DNA of 64,000 nt from G963665185 sp049723905. GTDB taxonomy: Bacteria > Desulfobacterota > Desulfovibrionia > Desulfovibrionales > Desulfovibrionaceae. Positions 1 to 7,991 of the stretch are shown in pieces. The notes beneath the pieces are model-generated. The model saw only the letters and a list, made by a program, of their open reading frames with translations, was not told the origin of the DNA and did not search any database. Each line of letters begins with the position of its first letter. Position 1 is the first letter of the stretch. The DNA lies in assembly GCF_049723905.1 (NCBI RefSeq), contig NZ_JBJKFD010000001.1:2480001-2544000 (forward strand), given 5' to 3'. The translations under genes and the position numbers were made by a program.

Positions 1-2
1 AC

Positions 3-857
3 ATGGACGCCACAGACCTTACCGAGGTCTTCTGGGTGAACATGAACCTGCCCGGCGTCACCTTTCGCAATGCCGACTTTACCAAATCCATGCTCACCGG
101 CGCCAAGCTGCCGGGCGCGGACTTCACGGGCGCGGACCTTACCCAGGCCGTGCTCAACGAAACCGACATGCAGGACGCCATCTTCGTGGCCGCCAAGATC
201 GACAAGACCGTGTTTCTGGACGCGGACCTGCGCCGGGCCGTGTTCCGCGACTGCGACATCTACATAGGCATCTACCAGGGAGCCGACCTTACCGGGGCGA
301 ATTTCAAGGGAGCCGCCGTGCGCAACACCCTGCTGCGCAAGTGCAATCTGGAAGGCCAGGACTTCAGCGGGGCGACCTTCACCCTGAACCAGGCGGGCGG
401 GGCCAACATGCGCGGCTGCAACTTTGCCGGGGCGGACATCACCCAGACCAATTTCATGGAATGCGACCTGACCGAAGCCGTCTTTGCCAAGGCCACTGCC
501 CCGCGTACGGTCTTCATGGACGCGGTGCTGCACAAGGCCGACTTTACCGGGGCCAACCTGATGCAGTCCTACATGGAGTCCGCCGACCTCACCCTGGCCG
601 ATTGCTCGGGCGCGCACATGGAGCAATGCATGCTGCCCAAGGCCATCTGCCGGGCCACCAAGTTTGTGGGAACCAACCTGAACTGCGGGGATTTTTCCCA
701 CGCCGACCTTTCCGGGGCCGACTTCAGCCGGGCCGAGCTGACGCGCTGCAAGCTGCACCGCATTCTTGAGGAAAACACCCATTGGGATTCGGGCGCCAAG
801 AGCGCGGCCCTGGGTACGGACGAGGAGCAGGCCGAAGCCGAGGATTGGGGCAAGTAA
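3..857 (+). CDS. pentapeptide-repeat protein (5' end probably outside window)
   Basis: The 284 residues visible are almost entirely A(D/N)Lxx/A(D/N)Fxx pentapeptide repeats (for example GADFTGADLTQAVL, GADLTGANFKG, HADLSGADFSRAEL), which fold as a right-handed quadrilateral beta-helix. The repeats begin right at the first visible codon, so the ATG at position 3 is likely internal and an N-terminal domain may lie upstream. Families with this architecture include type VI secretion accessory proteins (DUF2169 plus pentapeptide repeats), but that domain cannot be seen here. The C-terminal 35 residues are acidic and non-repetitive. The lipoprotein gene follows at once, probably in the same transcript. 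Molecular function is not assignable from the repeat alone. Confidence 0.85.
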   Translation: MDATDLTEVFWVNMNLPGVTFRNADFTKSMLTGAKLPGADFTGADLTQAVLNETDMQDAIFVAAKIDKTVFLDADLRRAVFRDCDIYIGIYQGADLTGANFKGAAVRNTLLRKCNLEGQDFSGATFTLNQAGGANMRGCNFAGADITQTNFMECDLTEAVFAKATAPRTVFMDAVLHKADFTGANLMQSYMESADLTLADCSGAHMEQCMLPKAICRATKFVGTNLNCGDFSHADLSGADFSRAELTRCKLHRILEENTHWDSGAKSAALGTDEEQAEAEDWGK

Positions 858-886
858 CCGTGCGGTTTTGTCTTTTCCGAAATTTC

Positions 887-1270
887 ATGCGGCCCGCGAT
901 TACCGGGCTTGTGCTGCTGGCCCTTGTGCTTTCGGTCTGCCTTGTCTCCGGCTGTGCCCTGCCCAAGGTGGATGTGACGCCTCTTACCAAGACCGAATAC
1001 CCCGTCAACCGCGGCAGTGTGGATATTCTGGACGGCCCGCCCGACGAGGCCTTTGCCAAGGTCGCCCGCCTGGAAGTGAACGACGAGGACGGCGACATGG
1101 AAGCCCTTTCCCGCAAGGCAGCCAGCCTGGGCGCCGACGCCATTATAATGGACGAACGCAAGACATTCCGCGATTCCGTCCTGGCGCCCTACGGAGCCAA
1201 GGCGAGATACCGAACTGGAGGGATTGCCATCAAATACCTCCGCCCCAGTTTGCCGCCAAAAGCACAATAG
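887..1270 (+). CDS. small lipoprotein of unknown function
   Basis: A 127-residue protein with a short basic N-terminus, a hydrophobic stretch and a lipobox (LVSGC, cysteine about residue 24), so it should be exported and lipid-anchored. The mature part contains an 'LSRKAASLGADAIIMDE' segment, a pattern common in small bacterial lipoproteins that resemble heavy-metal-binding or DUF4156-like families; I cannot assign a function. A GTG at 860 in the same frame is an alternative start. It starts 29 bases after the pentapeptide gene. Oddity: the stop codon (TAG, 1268-1270) and the last two residues lie inside the right arm of a structured repeat copy, so the C-terminus may have been altered by repeat insertion. 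Confidence 0.75.
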   Translation: MRPAITGLVLLALVLSVCLVSGCALPKVDVTPLTKTEYPVNRGSVDILDGPPDEAFAKVARLEVNDEDGDMEALSRKAASLGADAIIMDERKTFRDSVLAPYGAKARYRTGGIAIKYLRPSLPPKAQ

Positions 1271-1360
1271 CTTCGTTACTTCGAAAAACTCAAACCCTCG
1301 CATATCAAAAAAATACGCGTCGGGCTTGAGTTTCTCTTGTGCCTTGCTCTTGCACCTTTG
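1262..1360 (-). repeat. structured repeat copy R1
   Basis: On the minus strand this reads AGAGCAAGGC, inner stem AAACTCAAGCCC, a central hairpin around GCGTATTTT, inner stem GGGTTTGAGTTT and right arm GTAACGAAGCTATTGTGC. The two inner-stem segments are exact complements. The right arm overlaps the end of the lipoprotein gene. Confidence 0.85.
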
Positions 1361-1375
1361 GAGACAAACTGCCGA

Positions 1376-1600
1376 GTTGGGCAGGCTCATCACTTTGAAA
1401 ATAAAATCAAAAAACACGGATAGAGGGAGAACAAGATAATCAAGAAACAAGACTGCCTCGTTGCACCTTTTTGAGCAGCCTGAAGAGCTCAGGGCAGGCT
1501 CATCACTTTGAAAATCAAAGCAGGAAAAAACAGGAAATACGCTCGCTTCGTTGCTCTTTTTTGAGCAGCCTGCCGGGTTGGGCAATCTCAGTCACTCCAA
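1376..1600. repeat. degenerate tandem repeats with structured-repeat outer arms
   Basis: A 24-bp segment (GGGCAGGCTCATCACTTTGA plus AAAT) occurs at about 1379 and again at about 1492, with a decayed third version near 1580. Between them are two fragments ending in TTTTTGAGCAGCCTG, which is the outer stem plus CGTTGC arm of the structured repeat in minus orientation. The stretch up to the response regulator start holds no gene. Confidence 0.7.
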
Positions 1601-1717
1601 AGAATAAAAACCACTCGCCCAATTTTCACCTTGCATGGACGCGCCGCTCTTTTTCTGAAACAATGGGTATACGTGTTTTTTCCGTTTCATCCCGATCCCG
1701 AACAACGGGGAGGAATC

Positions 1718-2122
1718 ATGGCGGACACACCCCCCATCCGGGTACTGTTGGTGGACGACGAGGTCTCGTACCTGCGGGTGCTGACCAAACGTCTGACCCT
1801 GCGCGGCATGGAGCCCATGGCCGTACAAAACGGACAGGAAGCGATCCGGGTCATCAAGGAGCACGAATTCGACATCGCGCTTCTGGACCTCAAAATGGTG
1901 GGGATGGACGGGCTGGAAACCCTGCGCATGATCTCGCTCATGGCCCCGGAGCTGAAAGTCATTCTGCTGACCGGCCACGGCGGGGAAAAAGAAGCACGCA
2001 AGGCCGTGCAGCTGGGAGCCGTGGATTATCTGGTAAAACCCTGCGACCTGGACACACTTATCGCCCGTATCAACGCTGCCGTAACCAAGACGGCAACAGA
2101 CCACACGCACAGTACATCTTGA
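1718..2122 (+). CDS. orphan receiver-domain response regulator
   Basis: A 134-residue protein made of a single CheY-like receiver domain. Visible residues are the acidic pair in LLVDDE (residues 11-15), the phospho-acceptor Asp57 in LLDLKM, Thr85 in LLTGHGG and Lys107 in DYLVKP. There is no output domain, so it should act by protein-protein contact or as a phosphorelay intermediate. The start is the ATG preceded by GGGGAGGAATC; longer upstream in-frame sequence is repeat-like and unlikely to be coding. No kinase is adjacent; the nearest histidine kinase is 11 kb away. The gene converges on the ModE-like gene. Confidence 0.9.
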   Translation: MADTPPIRVLLVDDEVSYLRVLTKRLTLRGMEPMAVQNGQEAIRVIKEHEFDIALLDLKMVGMDGLETLRMISLMAPELKVILLTGHGGEKEARKAVQLGAVDYLVKPCDLDTLIARINAAVTKTATDHTHSTS

Positions 2123-2202
2123 AAAAAGCGGCTTTTCCTACGACATTTATCGGAAATTTAAACCGTCGGACAATACGGCCCTTGCCTTTTGCCGCACGCA
2201 CC

Positions 2203-2634
2203 TTATTTTATTTTTTCCGTCTTTTCCACGGGGTCTTCGCGACCAGCCACTTCGCTTGGGGCAAGCTCTTTTTCATCGCCAAACGGCTGTACATCCCAGG
2301 GGAACGATTTACGCGCCTCTTCAAGGGCAAAGGCTTCCACCGCCTCGTACCACTGGTTGAAGCTGTCCAGGAGTTTCTCGCCCAAAGGCGAAAGAATAAA
2401 GCCCTTGCGAGTCCCTTTTTTTTCCACCAGGGCGGCCCCCAGCATTTCCTCGCTGGTCTTGATTCTTCCCCAGGCGGCCCGATAAGACATGCCAAGGGCT
2501 TTTGCGGCCTTGTTCAATGAGCCAAGTTTCTGTACTTCGCGCAGAAGCAATACGCGTCCCAGGCCAAGGACCTGACCTTCGTCGGTTTCGAGCCACATAT
2601 GAAGACGCAGGCGGGTATTTTGAACAATCATCAT
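2203..2634 (-). CDS. ModE N-terminal-type winged-helix regulator
   Basis: A 143-residue protein whose first ~100 residues match the LysR/ModE-type winged helix-turn-helix: LLREVQKLGSLNKAAKALGM, SYRAAWGRIKTSEE, then a basic wing (LVEKKGTRKGFILSPLG). Full-length ModE carries two molybdate-binding (MopI/TOBE) domains after this; here only a short acidic tail follows, so it is a DNA-binding module without the classical ligand domain. It is divergent from the MATE gene with a 106-bp intergenic space that must hold both promoters, so control of the exporter is possible but only inferred. The ATG at 2634 has a weak ribosome-binding site; ATG 2631 is an alternative. Confidence 0.85.
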   Translation of the reverse strand: MMIVQNTRLRLHMWLETDEGQVLGLGRVLLLREVQKLGSLNKAAKALGMSYRAAWGRIKTSEEMLGAALVEKKGTRKGFILSPLGEKLLDSFNQWYEAVEAFALEEARKSFPWDVQPFGDEKELAPSEVAGREDPVEKTEKIK

Positions 2635-2740
2635 CGATCCCGGTTGTTTGATCTTATGTTAATAATAGCAGCTTACCATATTCGACCATGGTTGCCCATT
2701 ATATGAAGTAGGCAGTCCGCTTTTCTTCAAGAAGGAACAC

Positions 2741-4135
2741 ATGACAGAAACCCAAACGAACATCCGCGACATCTGGCACCTTGCATGGCCCCAGTTGTTG
2801 ATGATGTTCTTCCATTTTTTGATCGGCTTCGTGGACGTATGGGTCGCCGGGCGCATAAACAGCGACGTGCAGGCCTCCATGGGCATGATCAACCAGCTGC
2901 TCTTCTTCTTTCTGGTAGTGGCCATTGCCGTTGCCAACGGCTCCGTGGCTGCCATCAGCCAATCCTTGGGCGCGGGGCTGTACAAACGCATCCAGCGTTA
3001 TGTGGGCCTCATCGTGCAGATAGGCGTGGTTACCGGATTGCTCATCTTCGGCATCGGCCTGGCTTCCACAGAGCTGATGATAAAGATCCTCCAGGTACCG
3101 CCACAGCTGACCGATATAACCAGATACTTCTTCAAAGTCTTCATGGGCGTGCTGCCCTGCTATTCACTCTTTGTGCTCACCAACGCGGTATTCCGCGCCC
3201 AGCACAAGGTCATGTTTCCGCTGTATACCGGCATCCTCATCACCACGCTGAACACCATCGGCGACCTGGGGCTGGGGCTGGGCTGGTTCGGCCTGCCGGA
3301 AATAGGCTACAAGGGGCTGGCCTGGAGCACATTCATTTCCGTGGGCGCAGGCGCAATCCTCAACCTGGCCATACTTGTCCGCCTTGGCAGCCTGCGCTGG
3401 GACAGCTTCCCTCCGCTGCGCTGGAGCAAACGCGCCCTGCCCTACCTGTTCAAGGTGGCCTGGCCGGGCGGCCTGCTGCACATTGTCTGGCATTCGGCAT
3501 ACATGCTGCTTTTTTCCATTACAGCCAGCCTGCCGCACAACAGCGTGGTGGCCCTGGCCGGAATGACCGCTGGCATGCGCGTGGAGGCCTTCCTGTTCAT
3601 GCCCGGATTCGCCTTCAGCATGACCGGCTCCATCCTGGTGGGCCAGTACCTGGGCATGGGACGGCCCGACCTGGCGCGCAAGAACGCCTACCTGACCCTG
3701 CTTATCGGCATCACCGTCATGTCCACGGTGGCCGTGCTCCTGTGGCAGGTGATAGGCCCGGTAACCCATTTTCTGGCCCCGGACCCGGCAGTGCAGGCCG
3801 AAAGCATCAACTACCTTATCTACAACATGCTGTGCATTCCCTTTACACTGACCGGCATGATCATTTCCGGCGCCATGACCGGTGCGGGCGCCACCATGTA
3901 CAATCTGGTCGCCTTTGGATTCAGTTCCTGGGTGGTTCGCCTGCCCCTGGCCTGGTACCTTGGCCACGAAGTTTACAAAGGCCCCACGGGCGTTTGGCTG
4001 GCCATGCTCATTTCCATGGCCTTCCAGGCCCTGTTTATCCTTTATCTGTTCCAGTTTCGCGACTGGACCCGTTTTGCAATGAAAACCCGGCGCAATGGCC
4101 GTACAAATATGAATGGAGTTCCCAATGCTTCTTGA
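2741..4135 (+). CDS. MATE-family multidrug/metabolite exporter
   Basis: A 464-residue inner-membrane protein with about twelve hydrophobic segments and the two-lobed MatE layout (N-lobe from WPQLLMMFFHFLIG, C-lobe from WPGGLLHIVWHS). Family members export cationic drugs or other metabolites in exchange for Na+ or H+. The start ATG follows GAAGGAACAC. The last 11 bases overlap the next gene's start, so it is probably translated from the same message as the DUF2156 and proB genes. The substrate cannot be read from sequence. Confidence 0.92.
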   Translation: MTETQTNIRDIWHLAWPQLLMMFFHFLIGFVDVWVAGRINSDVQASMGMINQLLFFFLVVAIAVANGSVAAISQSLGAGLYKRIQRYVGLIVQIGVVTGLLIFGIGLASTELMIKILQVPPQLTDITRYFFKVFMGVLPCYSLFVLTNAVFRAQHKVMFPLYTGILITTLNTIGDLGLGLGWFGLPEIGYKGLAWSTFISVGAGAILNLAILVRLGSLRWDSFPPLRWSKRALPYLFKVAWPGGLLHIVWHSAYMLLFSITASLPHNSVVALAGMTAGMRVEAFLFMPGFAFSMTGSILVGQYLGMGRPDLARKNAYLTLLIGITVMSTVAVLLWQVIGPVTHFLAPDPAVQAESINYLIYNMLCIPFTLTGMIISGAMTGAGATMYNLVAFGFSSWVVRLPLAWYLGHEVYKGPTGVWLAMLISMAFQALFILYLFQFRDWTRFAMKTRRNGRTNMNGVPNAS

Positions 4136-4994
4136 TTTTACTCCCGTAACCCTGGACAGACAGACCGAATACCGGACACTGTTCGACAACTGCCGCCAGA
4201 AAGCCTCGGACTACAGCTATATAAACCTGTGGGGCTGGCGGGACGAATACGGCCTGGAATGGGCCTGGACAGAAGACCGCGTGTGGCTGCGCCAGACCAA
4301 GCCCGAGACCGTCTATTGGGCACCCATCGGACGCTGCTGCAAGGGCAAATGGAACCGCGACATGTTCCCGGACGACGCCACCCGCTTCATCCGCGTGCCC
4401 GAGGCACTGGCCCAGATATGGACCGACGAACTGGGGCTGGAACTCACCGAGGACCGCGGACATTTCGACTACATCTATTCCGTGCCCGAGCTGGTGGAGC
4501 TGTCCGGCAACAAGTTTCATAAAAAAAAGAACCTGCTGAATCAGTTCAAGAAAAAGTACGATTACGAGTTCAAGCCCATGACTCCCGACTGCGTGGAACA
4601 GGCCCTGGACATGCAGGACTCGTGGTGCCGCTGGCGCGACTGTGAATCCAGCGAAACCCTGCTGGCCGAAAACGAGGCCATCTATCGCGTGCTGACCCAT
4701 TGGGATCGGCTTGACGGATTGATCGGTGGAGCCATATGGGTTGATGGACGCATAGTGGCATACAGCCTGGCCGACGCCCTGGAAGGGGACACCCTGGTTA
4801 TCCACTTCGAGAAAGGGGAAACCAAGTACAAGGGCATTTATCAGGCCATCAACCAGATGTTTCTGGAAAACCAGGGCGGAACATACCTGAGTGTGAACCG
4901 GGAACAGGATCTGGGAGACGAGGGATTGCGCAAGGCCAAGCTTTCGTACAATCCCACGGGCTTTCTCAAGAAGTACGCTCTGGACCTGAAGTGA
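4125..4994 (+). CDS. DUF2156 (phosphatidylglycerol lysyltransferase C-domain-like) protein
   Basis: A 289-residue soluble protein. The sequence features (YSYINLWGWRDEYG near the start, NKFHKKKNLLNQFKKKY in the middle, EKGETKYKGIYQAINQMF and a C-terminal SYNPTGFLKKY) match the DUF2156/LPG_synthase_C group, a GNAT-like fold related to MprF aminoacyl-phosphatidylglycerol synthases but without the membrane flippase part. Enzymatic activity has not been settled for short members like this. ATG 4125 was chosen because GGAG lies six bases upstream; ATG 4113 is the alternative. It overlaps the end of the MATE gene and is 6 bp upstream of proB. Confidence 0.85.
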   Translation: MLLDFTPVTLDRQTEYRTLFDNCRQKASDYSYINLWGWRDEYGLEWAWTEDRVWLRQTKPETVYWAPIGRCCKGKWNRDMFPDDATRFIRVPEALAQIWTDELGLELTEDRGHFDYIYSVPELVELSGNKFHKKKNLLNQFKKKYDYEFKPMTPDCVEQALDMQDSWCRWRDCESSETLLAENEAIYRVLTHWDRLDGLIGGAIWVDGRIVAYSLADALEGDTLVIHFEKGETKYKGIYQAINQMFLENQGGTYLSVNREQDLGDEGLRKAKLSYNPTGFLKKYALDLK

Positions 4995-5000
4995 GGACAC

Positions 5001-6152
5001 ATGGACTGGCGGGAACGAAAGGAAAAAGTACTGCATGATGCCAAGCGCATCGTGGTCAAGGTGGGCAGTGCCGTGCTTACGGGCAGGCAGGGCCTGGACC
5101 TGCGCGTGGTCAACCGGCTGGCAGACCAGATAGCCAAACTCCACGACGACGGCCTGGACGTGGTGGTGGTATCCAGCGGTGCCGTGGCTGCGGGCCGCAA
5201 GGCCATTATCCACTGCCAGAACTGCATGGAAGGCGAAGGACTGCCGGACAAGCAGGCCGTGGCCGCCATAGGCCAAAGCCGCCTGATGCACGAGTACGAC
5301 GAAGCCTTTGCACGCTACGGCAAAACCACGGCCCAGGTATTGCTGACCAAGGACGACTTCAAGAAACGCCAGCGGTATCTGAACGCGCGCAACACCCTGC
5401 GCACCCTGCTTTCCTGGCACGTCATCCCGGTCATCAACGAAAACGACACCGTGGCCGTGGCCGAGCTGAAATTCGGGGACAACGACTCCCTGGCAAGCAT
5501 GGTCCTCTCCCTGGTGGAGGCCGACCTGTTCGTGAACCTGACCAGTGCCAAGGGCGTGTTCGACATGAACCCGGACACCAACCCGGAAGCCCGTCCCATA
5601 GAATACATAGAGGATATCGCCCACCTGGATATCGACGCCGCCTGCGACGGCAAGACCAATGTGGGATCGGGCGGCATGCACTCCAAGCTCCAGGCGGCCC
5701 GCCGCGTGGCCCAGCTGGCCGTGCCCACGCTCATTGTTTCCGGGCTGGAACCCTTCGCCCTGGAAAAGGCCCTGTCCGGGGAAACCAGCGGCACCTGGAT
5801 CATGCCCGAGGAAAACGCCGTGTCGGCCCGCAAGTTCTGGCTGGCCTACAACAGCGAACCCGTGGGCTCCATATGGGTGGACCAGGGAGCGGCCCGCGCC
5901 CTCATGGAAGGCGGAAAAAGCCTGCTTTCGGCCGGGATTTCGCGGGTGGAAGGCAAGTTCGGCAAAGGCGAGCTGGTACGTATTCTGGATTACCAGGGCC
6001 AGACCGTCGGGGTGGGACTCAGCAACTACAATGCGGACAATCTGCGCAGGATCATGGGCAAAAAGTCATCGGATATTCCGGAAATTCTCGGCCCCGGCAT
6101 GTATTCCGAGGCCGTACACCGGGACAACCTGATGCTGGACCCCGCCTTGTAG
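5001..6152 (+). CDS. proB: glutamate 5-kinase
   Basis: A 383-residue cytosolic kinase that phosphorylates L-glutamate as the first step of proline synthesis. The amino-acid kinase domain covers about residues 15-260 (VVKVGSAVL nucleotide loop, VVVSSGAVAAGRKA, PVINENDTVA, FGDNDSLASMV, VGSGGMHSKLQAA), and a C-terminal PUA domain covers about 280-375 (LLSAGISRVEGKFGKGELV). Length and motifs are normal for the family. It ends the MATE-DUF2156-proB cluster and is followed by a strong terminator. proA is not in the window. Confidence 0.95.
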   Translation: MDWRERKEKVLHDAKRIVVKVGSAVLTGRQGLDLRVVNRLADQIAKLHDDGLDVVVVSSGAVAAGRKAIIHCQNCMEGEGLPDKQAVAAIGQSRLMHEYDEAFARYGKTTAQVLLTKDDFKKRQRYLNARNTLRTLLSWHVIPVINENDTVAVAELKFGDNDSLASMVLSLVEADLFVNLTSAKGVFDMNPDTNPEARPIEYIEDIAHLDIDAACDGKTNVGSGGMHSKLQAARRVAQLAVPTLIVSGLEPFALEKALSGETSGTWIMPEENAVSARKFWLAYNSEPVGSIWVDQGAARALMEGGKSLLSAGISRVEGKFGKGELVRILDYQGQTVGVGLSNYNADNLRRIMGKKSSDIPEILGPGMYSEAVHRDNLMLDPAL

Positions 6153-6190
6153 CATTCGCTGTCTCGCTCTCTTTTTACTTTGCTATCACC

Positions 6191-6222
6191 AAGCCGGTGC
6201 CCGTAGGGGCACCGGCTTTTTT
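6191..6222 (+). terminator. Rho-independent terminator after proB
   Basis: AAGCCGGTGCCC and GGGCACCGGCTT pair around a short TAG loop region and run into TTTTTT. Confidence 0.9.
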
Positions 6223-6380
6223 GTGGTCAATTCCCGGATTTTTCCGCGTAAAAAATAAAAAAACAAACCTCGCCTAGGGCGGATCAAGAAAACAGAACAA
6301 TCGCTAAAAGAAAAAGACAAGCACCATAACCTCCTTTTATTACGGGAAATACAATTATAGAAAAAAACATGAAATAGTGT

Positions 6381-6434
6381 TTGACAATAATATAAAGAAC
6401 ACATAGCACACAAATTATGTACAAAATCTGTACA
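6381..6434 (+). promoter_or_regulatory. promoter and TGTACA operator-like sites of the RHH/amphi-Trp operon
   Basis: A perfect TTGACA (6381-6386) is followed 17 bases later by a weak -10 (TAGCAC). Between it and the ribosome-binding site lie two TGTACA palindromes at 6418-6423 and 6429-6434, 11 bp apart centre to centre. Ribbon-helix-helix repressors such as MetJ bind paired palindromes about one helical turn or less apart, so autoregulation by the first gene is a reasonable inference. Confidence 0.55.
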
Positions 6435-6449
6435 GAATGAGGAGCACAA

Positions 6450-6767
6450 GTGAGCGTATTCAAAAAAGAAGCCGAGACAAAACGCGTCATTTTCAATGTA
6501 CGCCTCGACCTGGCGGAACGTCTGGAAAAAGCCAAAGAAGACGCCAGAATGTTGGGGAAGAAGCTCGACCACGAAGGCGTGATAGACAAGGCCCTGGAAA
6601 AATTTCTCCACAAGGCGGAACGCAAACTCGAGGAATTGCGTCTCGAAACCGACAAGAAAGGAAGTGTACAAAGGACTTCCCGCCCTAGTGGTGACGAGAT
6701 GGAAATCCCCGAAGATTGCGACGGGGAGATTGAACAAGCCAACGAGCCAAACCAGGACCTGGAATAA
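6450..6767 (+). CDS. ribbon-helix-helix-like small protein
   Basis: A 105-residue protein starting with GTG, preceded by TGAGGAG. Residues about 11-55 fit a ribbon-helix-helix pattern: a basic beta strand (KRVIFNVRLD), a first helix (LAERLEKAKEDARMLG) and a second helix (DHEGVIDKALEKFLHKAERK). The C-terminal half is hydrophilic and acidic, ending in PNQDLE. It leads an operon with two amphi-Trp proteins 10 bp downstream. The paired TGTACA sites just upstream of its start would suit an RHH autorepressor. The fold assignment is by pattern only; a toxin-antitoxin role is not supported since no toxin gene is adjacent. Confidence 0.7.
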   Translation: MSVFKKEAETKRVIFNVRLDLAERLEKAKEDARMLGKKLDHEGVIDKALEKFLHKAERKLEELRLETDKKGSVQRTSRPSGDEMEIPEDCDGEIEQANEPNQDLE

Positions 6768-6777
6768 GGAGTCGACA

Positions 6778-7083
6778 ATGGGATCCAAATCCGAATCCAT
6801 GAAAAAGGAAGAAGTCCGTCTGTCGTATGATGCCGGGGTGCTGCTGCGCCAGATTGCGGAAGGCTTCTCCCACCGCAAGTTCACGTTTGCATCCGAGGAT
6901 GGCGACGTTGTTGTGGAAATTCCCGACGAAGTGAAAGTCAAATTCGCGTTCAAGGAAAAGAACAAGAAAGACGGAACGAAAAGCAAGCTCAAGGTGGAGA
7001 TGGCATGGTTTACGCCCTGCTGCGACCAGCCTGAAGAGTGTACCACCAAAAGCAGCGAGGCTGCCGGGAAAAACGAAGAATAA
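6778..7083 (+). CDS. amphi-Trp domain protein (short)
   Basis: A 101-residue protein whose body (RLSYDAGVLLRQIAEGF, then SEDGDVVVEIPDEVKVKFAF and KLKVEMAWF) matches the amphi-Trp domain: an amphipathic helix, two to three beta strands and a terminal strand ending in an aromatic motif with tryptophan. The function of this domain is unknown; it is found in bacteria and haloarchaea. The tail has a CC pair and a further Cys (PCCDQPEEC), which could bind metal or form disulfides. The start is ATG 6778, which follows AAGGAG; a longer reading overlaps the preceding gene. It is the middle gene of a three-gene operon. Confidence 0.8.
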   Translation: MGSKSESMKKEEVRLSYDAGVLLRQIAEGFSHRKFTFASEDGDVVVEIPDEVKVKFAFKEKNKKDGTKSKLKVEMAWFTPCCDQPEECTTKSSEAAGKNEE

Positions 7084-7155
7084 TGGCCCTCGCCTCGGCG
7101 GGCGAAAACTTTGTACAGGCAGAAAGCCCACACACCACAAATCCAGGAGGCGGAG

Positions 7156-7644
7156 ATGAAAGTTGAGAAAATAGACATTGAGGGCAACCTCAAGTTGGAA
7201 TCGGTCTGCACCTATCTGGAAGATATCGCCGCCAGCCTGCGTGCCGGGCGCGTCTGTCTGAGCAGAAACACGGACTTCGTCACCCTGACACCTTCCGACC
7301 TTTTGGAAGTGTCCATTGCCGCGGGCAGCAAAAAGGGCAAGGAAAAGTTGAGCCTGCGGCTGGAATGGAAAACCGAGCTGAACTCCCCCGACAGCCAGAC
7401 AATTTTCGCCGTGAGCACCGAGGAACCGGTCCAGGAAAGCGAACCGGAAAAATCCGAGGAAACGGCAGCCCAAGAGCCGGAACAAAAGGCCTGCCCCACC
7501 AAGGCAGCAGAATCGCCCAAAGAAGGCCCGGCACAACCCGCTGAAACCAAAGCCGAAGCCGCGCCCAAGGCTGCGGAGAAAAAAGAACCTGCCAAGCCCG
7601 CGGCCAAGAAACCCGCGACCAAAGGCAAAAAGGCTTCCAAATAG
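7156..7644 (+). CDS. amphi-Trp domain protein with Lys/Ala/Pro-rich histone H1-like tail
   Basis: A 162-residue protein. Residues 1-75 form a second amphi-Trp domain (LESVCTYLEDIAASLRAG, FVTLTPSDLLEVSIAAG, KLSLRLEWKTEL). Residues 85-162 are low complexity: first acidic (EEPVQESEPEKSEET), then Ala/Lys/Pro-rich and strongly basic (KPAAKKPATKGKKASK), like histone H1 or DNA-condensing tails. ATG 7156 directly follows GAGGCGGAG. It lies 72 bp after the short amphi-Trp gene and a single TGTACA occurs in the gap (about 7113). A nucleic-acid-binding role is inferred from the tail only. Confidence 0.8.
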   Translation: MKVEKIDIEGNLKLESVCTYLEDIAASLRAGRVCLSRNTDFVTLTPSDLLEVSIAAGSKKGKEKLSLRLEWKTELNSPDSQTIFAVSTEEPVQESEPEKSEETAAQEPEQKACPTKAAESPKEGPAQPAETKAEAAPKAAEKKEPAKPAAKKPATKGKKASK

Positions 7645-7671
7645 CCAGAGCAACAATCATTTGAGATGATA

Positions 7672-7703
7672 AAAAAAGACCGGGGATTTTCCCGGTCTTT
7701 TTT
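7672..7703 (+). terminator. terminator of the amphi-Trp operon
   Basis: AAAAAAGACCGGG and CCCGGTCTTTTTT form a long symmetric stem with a GATTTT-type loop, so it could work in both directions. Confidence 0.9.
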
Positions 7704-7810
7704 GTGATGGGCATCTTCTGTCACCGAAATTTCAAGCCCGAACTGTTCAAACTCATTGTGGGCGGTTCTGGACAGCTTGCCTTCTTATCCAGGCGGCTCA
7801 GGACTACGCA

Positions 7811-7850
7811 AAGTAAATTTTTCGCGGCAACGCAGTTAGCGTGCCGTTAT
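7811..7850 (+). repeat. structured repeat, right-half fragment R2
   Basis: Contains AATTTTTCGCGGCAACGC and AGTTAGCGTGCCGTT, the right inner stem and conserved right arm of the family, without a left half. Confidence 0.65.
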
Positions 7851-7864
7851 GAACGACCTATCGC

Positions 7865-7989
7865 GGGCGGCTCAGAATGGTGCGAAAACAAGGCGCAATG
7901 GAAATGAAGTCGTGAAGTGTGCTCTTCTGCACATGAGCGATCTTCATTTCCTGCGGCAACGCAGTTAGCGTGCCATTCTGGGCCGCCTG
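7865..7989 (+). repeat. structured repeat copy R3 at the 3' end of the first chemoreceptor gene
   Basis: Outer stem GGCGGCTCAGAATGG pairs with CCATTCTGGGCCGCC (14 of 15). Inner stem GGAAATGAAG pairs perfectly with CTTCATTTCC. The core has GTGTGCTCTTCTGCACA and the right arm GCAACGCAGTTAGC. The outer stem ends two bases from the minus-strand stop codon at 7992, so the copy is the 3' untranslated region of that gene. Confidence 0.9.
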
Positions 7990-7991
7990 GC

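Noticed and set aside
1631..1717. Longer N-terminus of the response regulator
   Set aside because: The added residues derive from repeat-rich DNA, while the ATG at 1718 has a good ribosome-binding site and the receiver fold begins right after it.
4035..5681. Long open frames opposite the MATE-proB genes and similar antisense frames (14147-15550, 25603-28314, 29613-31625, 44092-46953)
   Set aside because: They lie antisense to well-recognised genes, are His/Gln/Gly-rich in the way typical of GC-rich shadow frames, and match no family.
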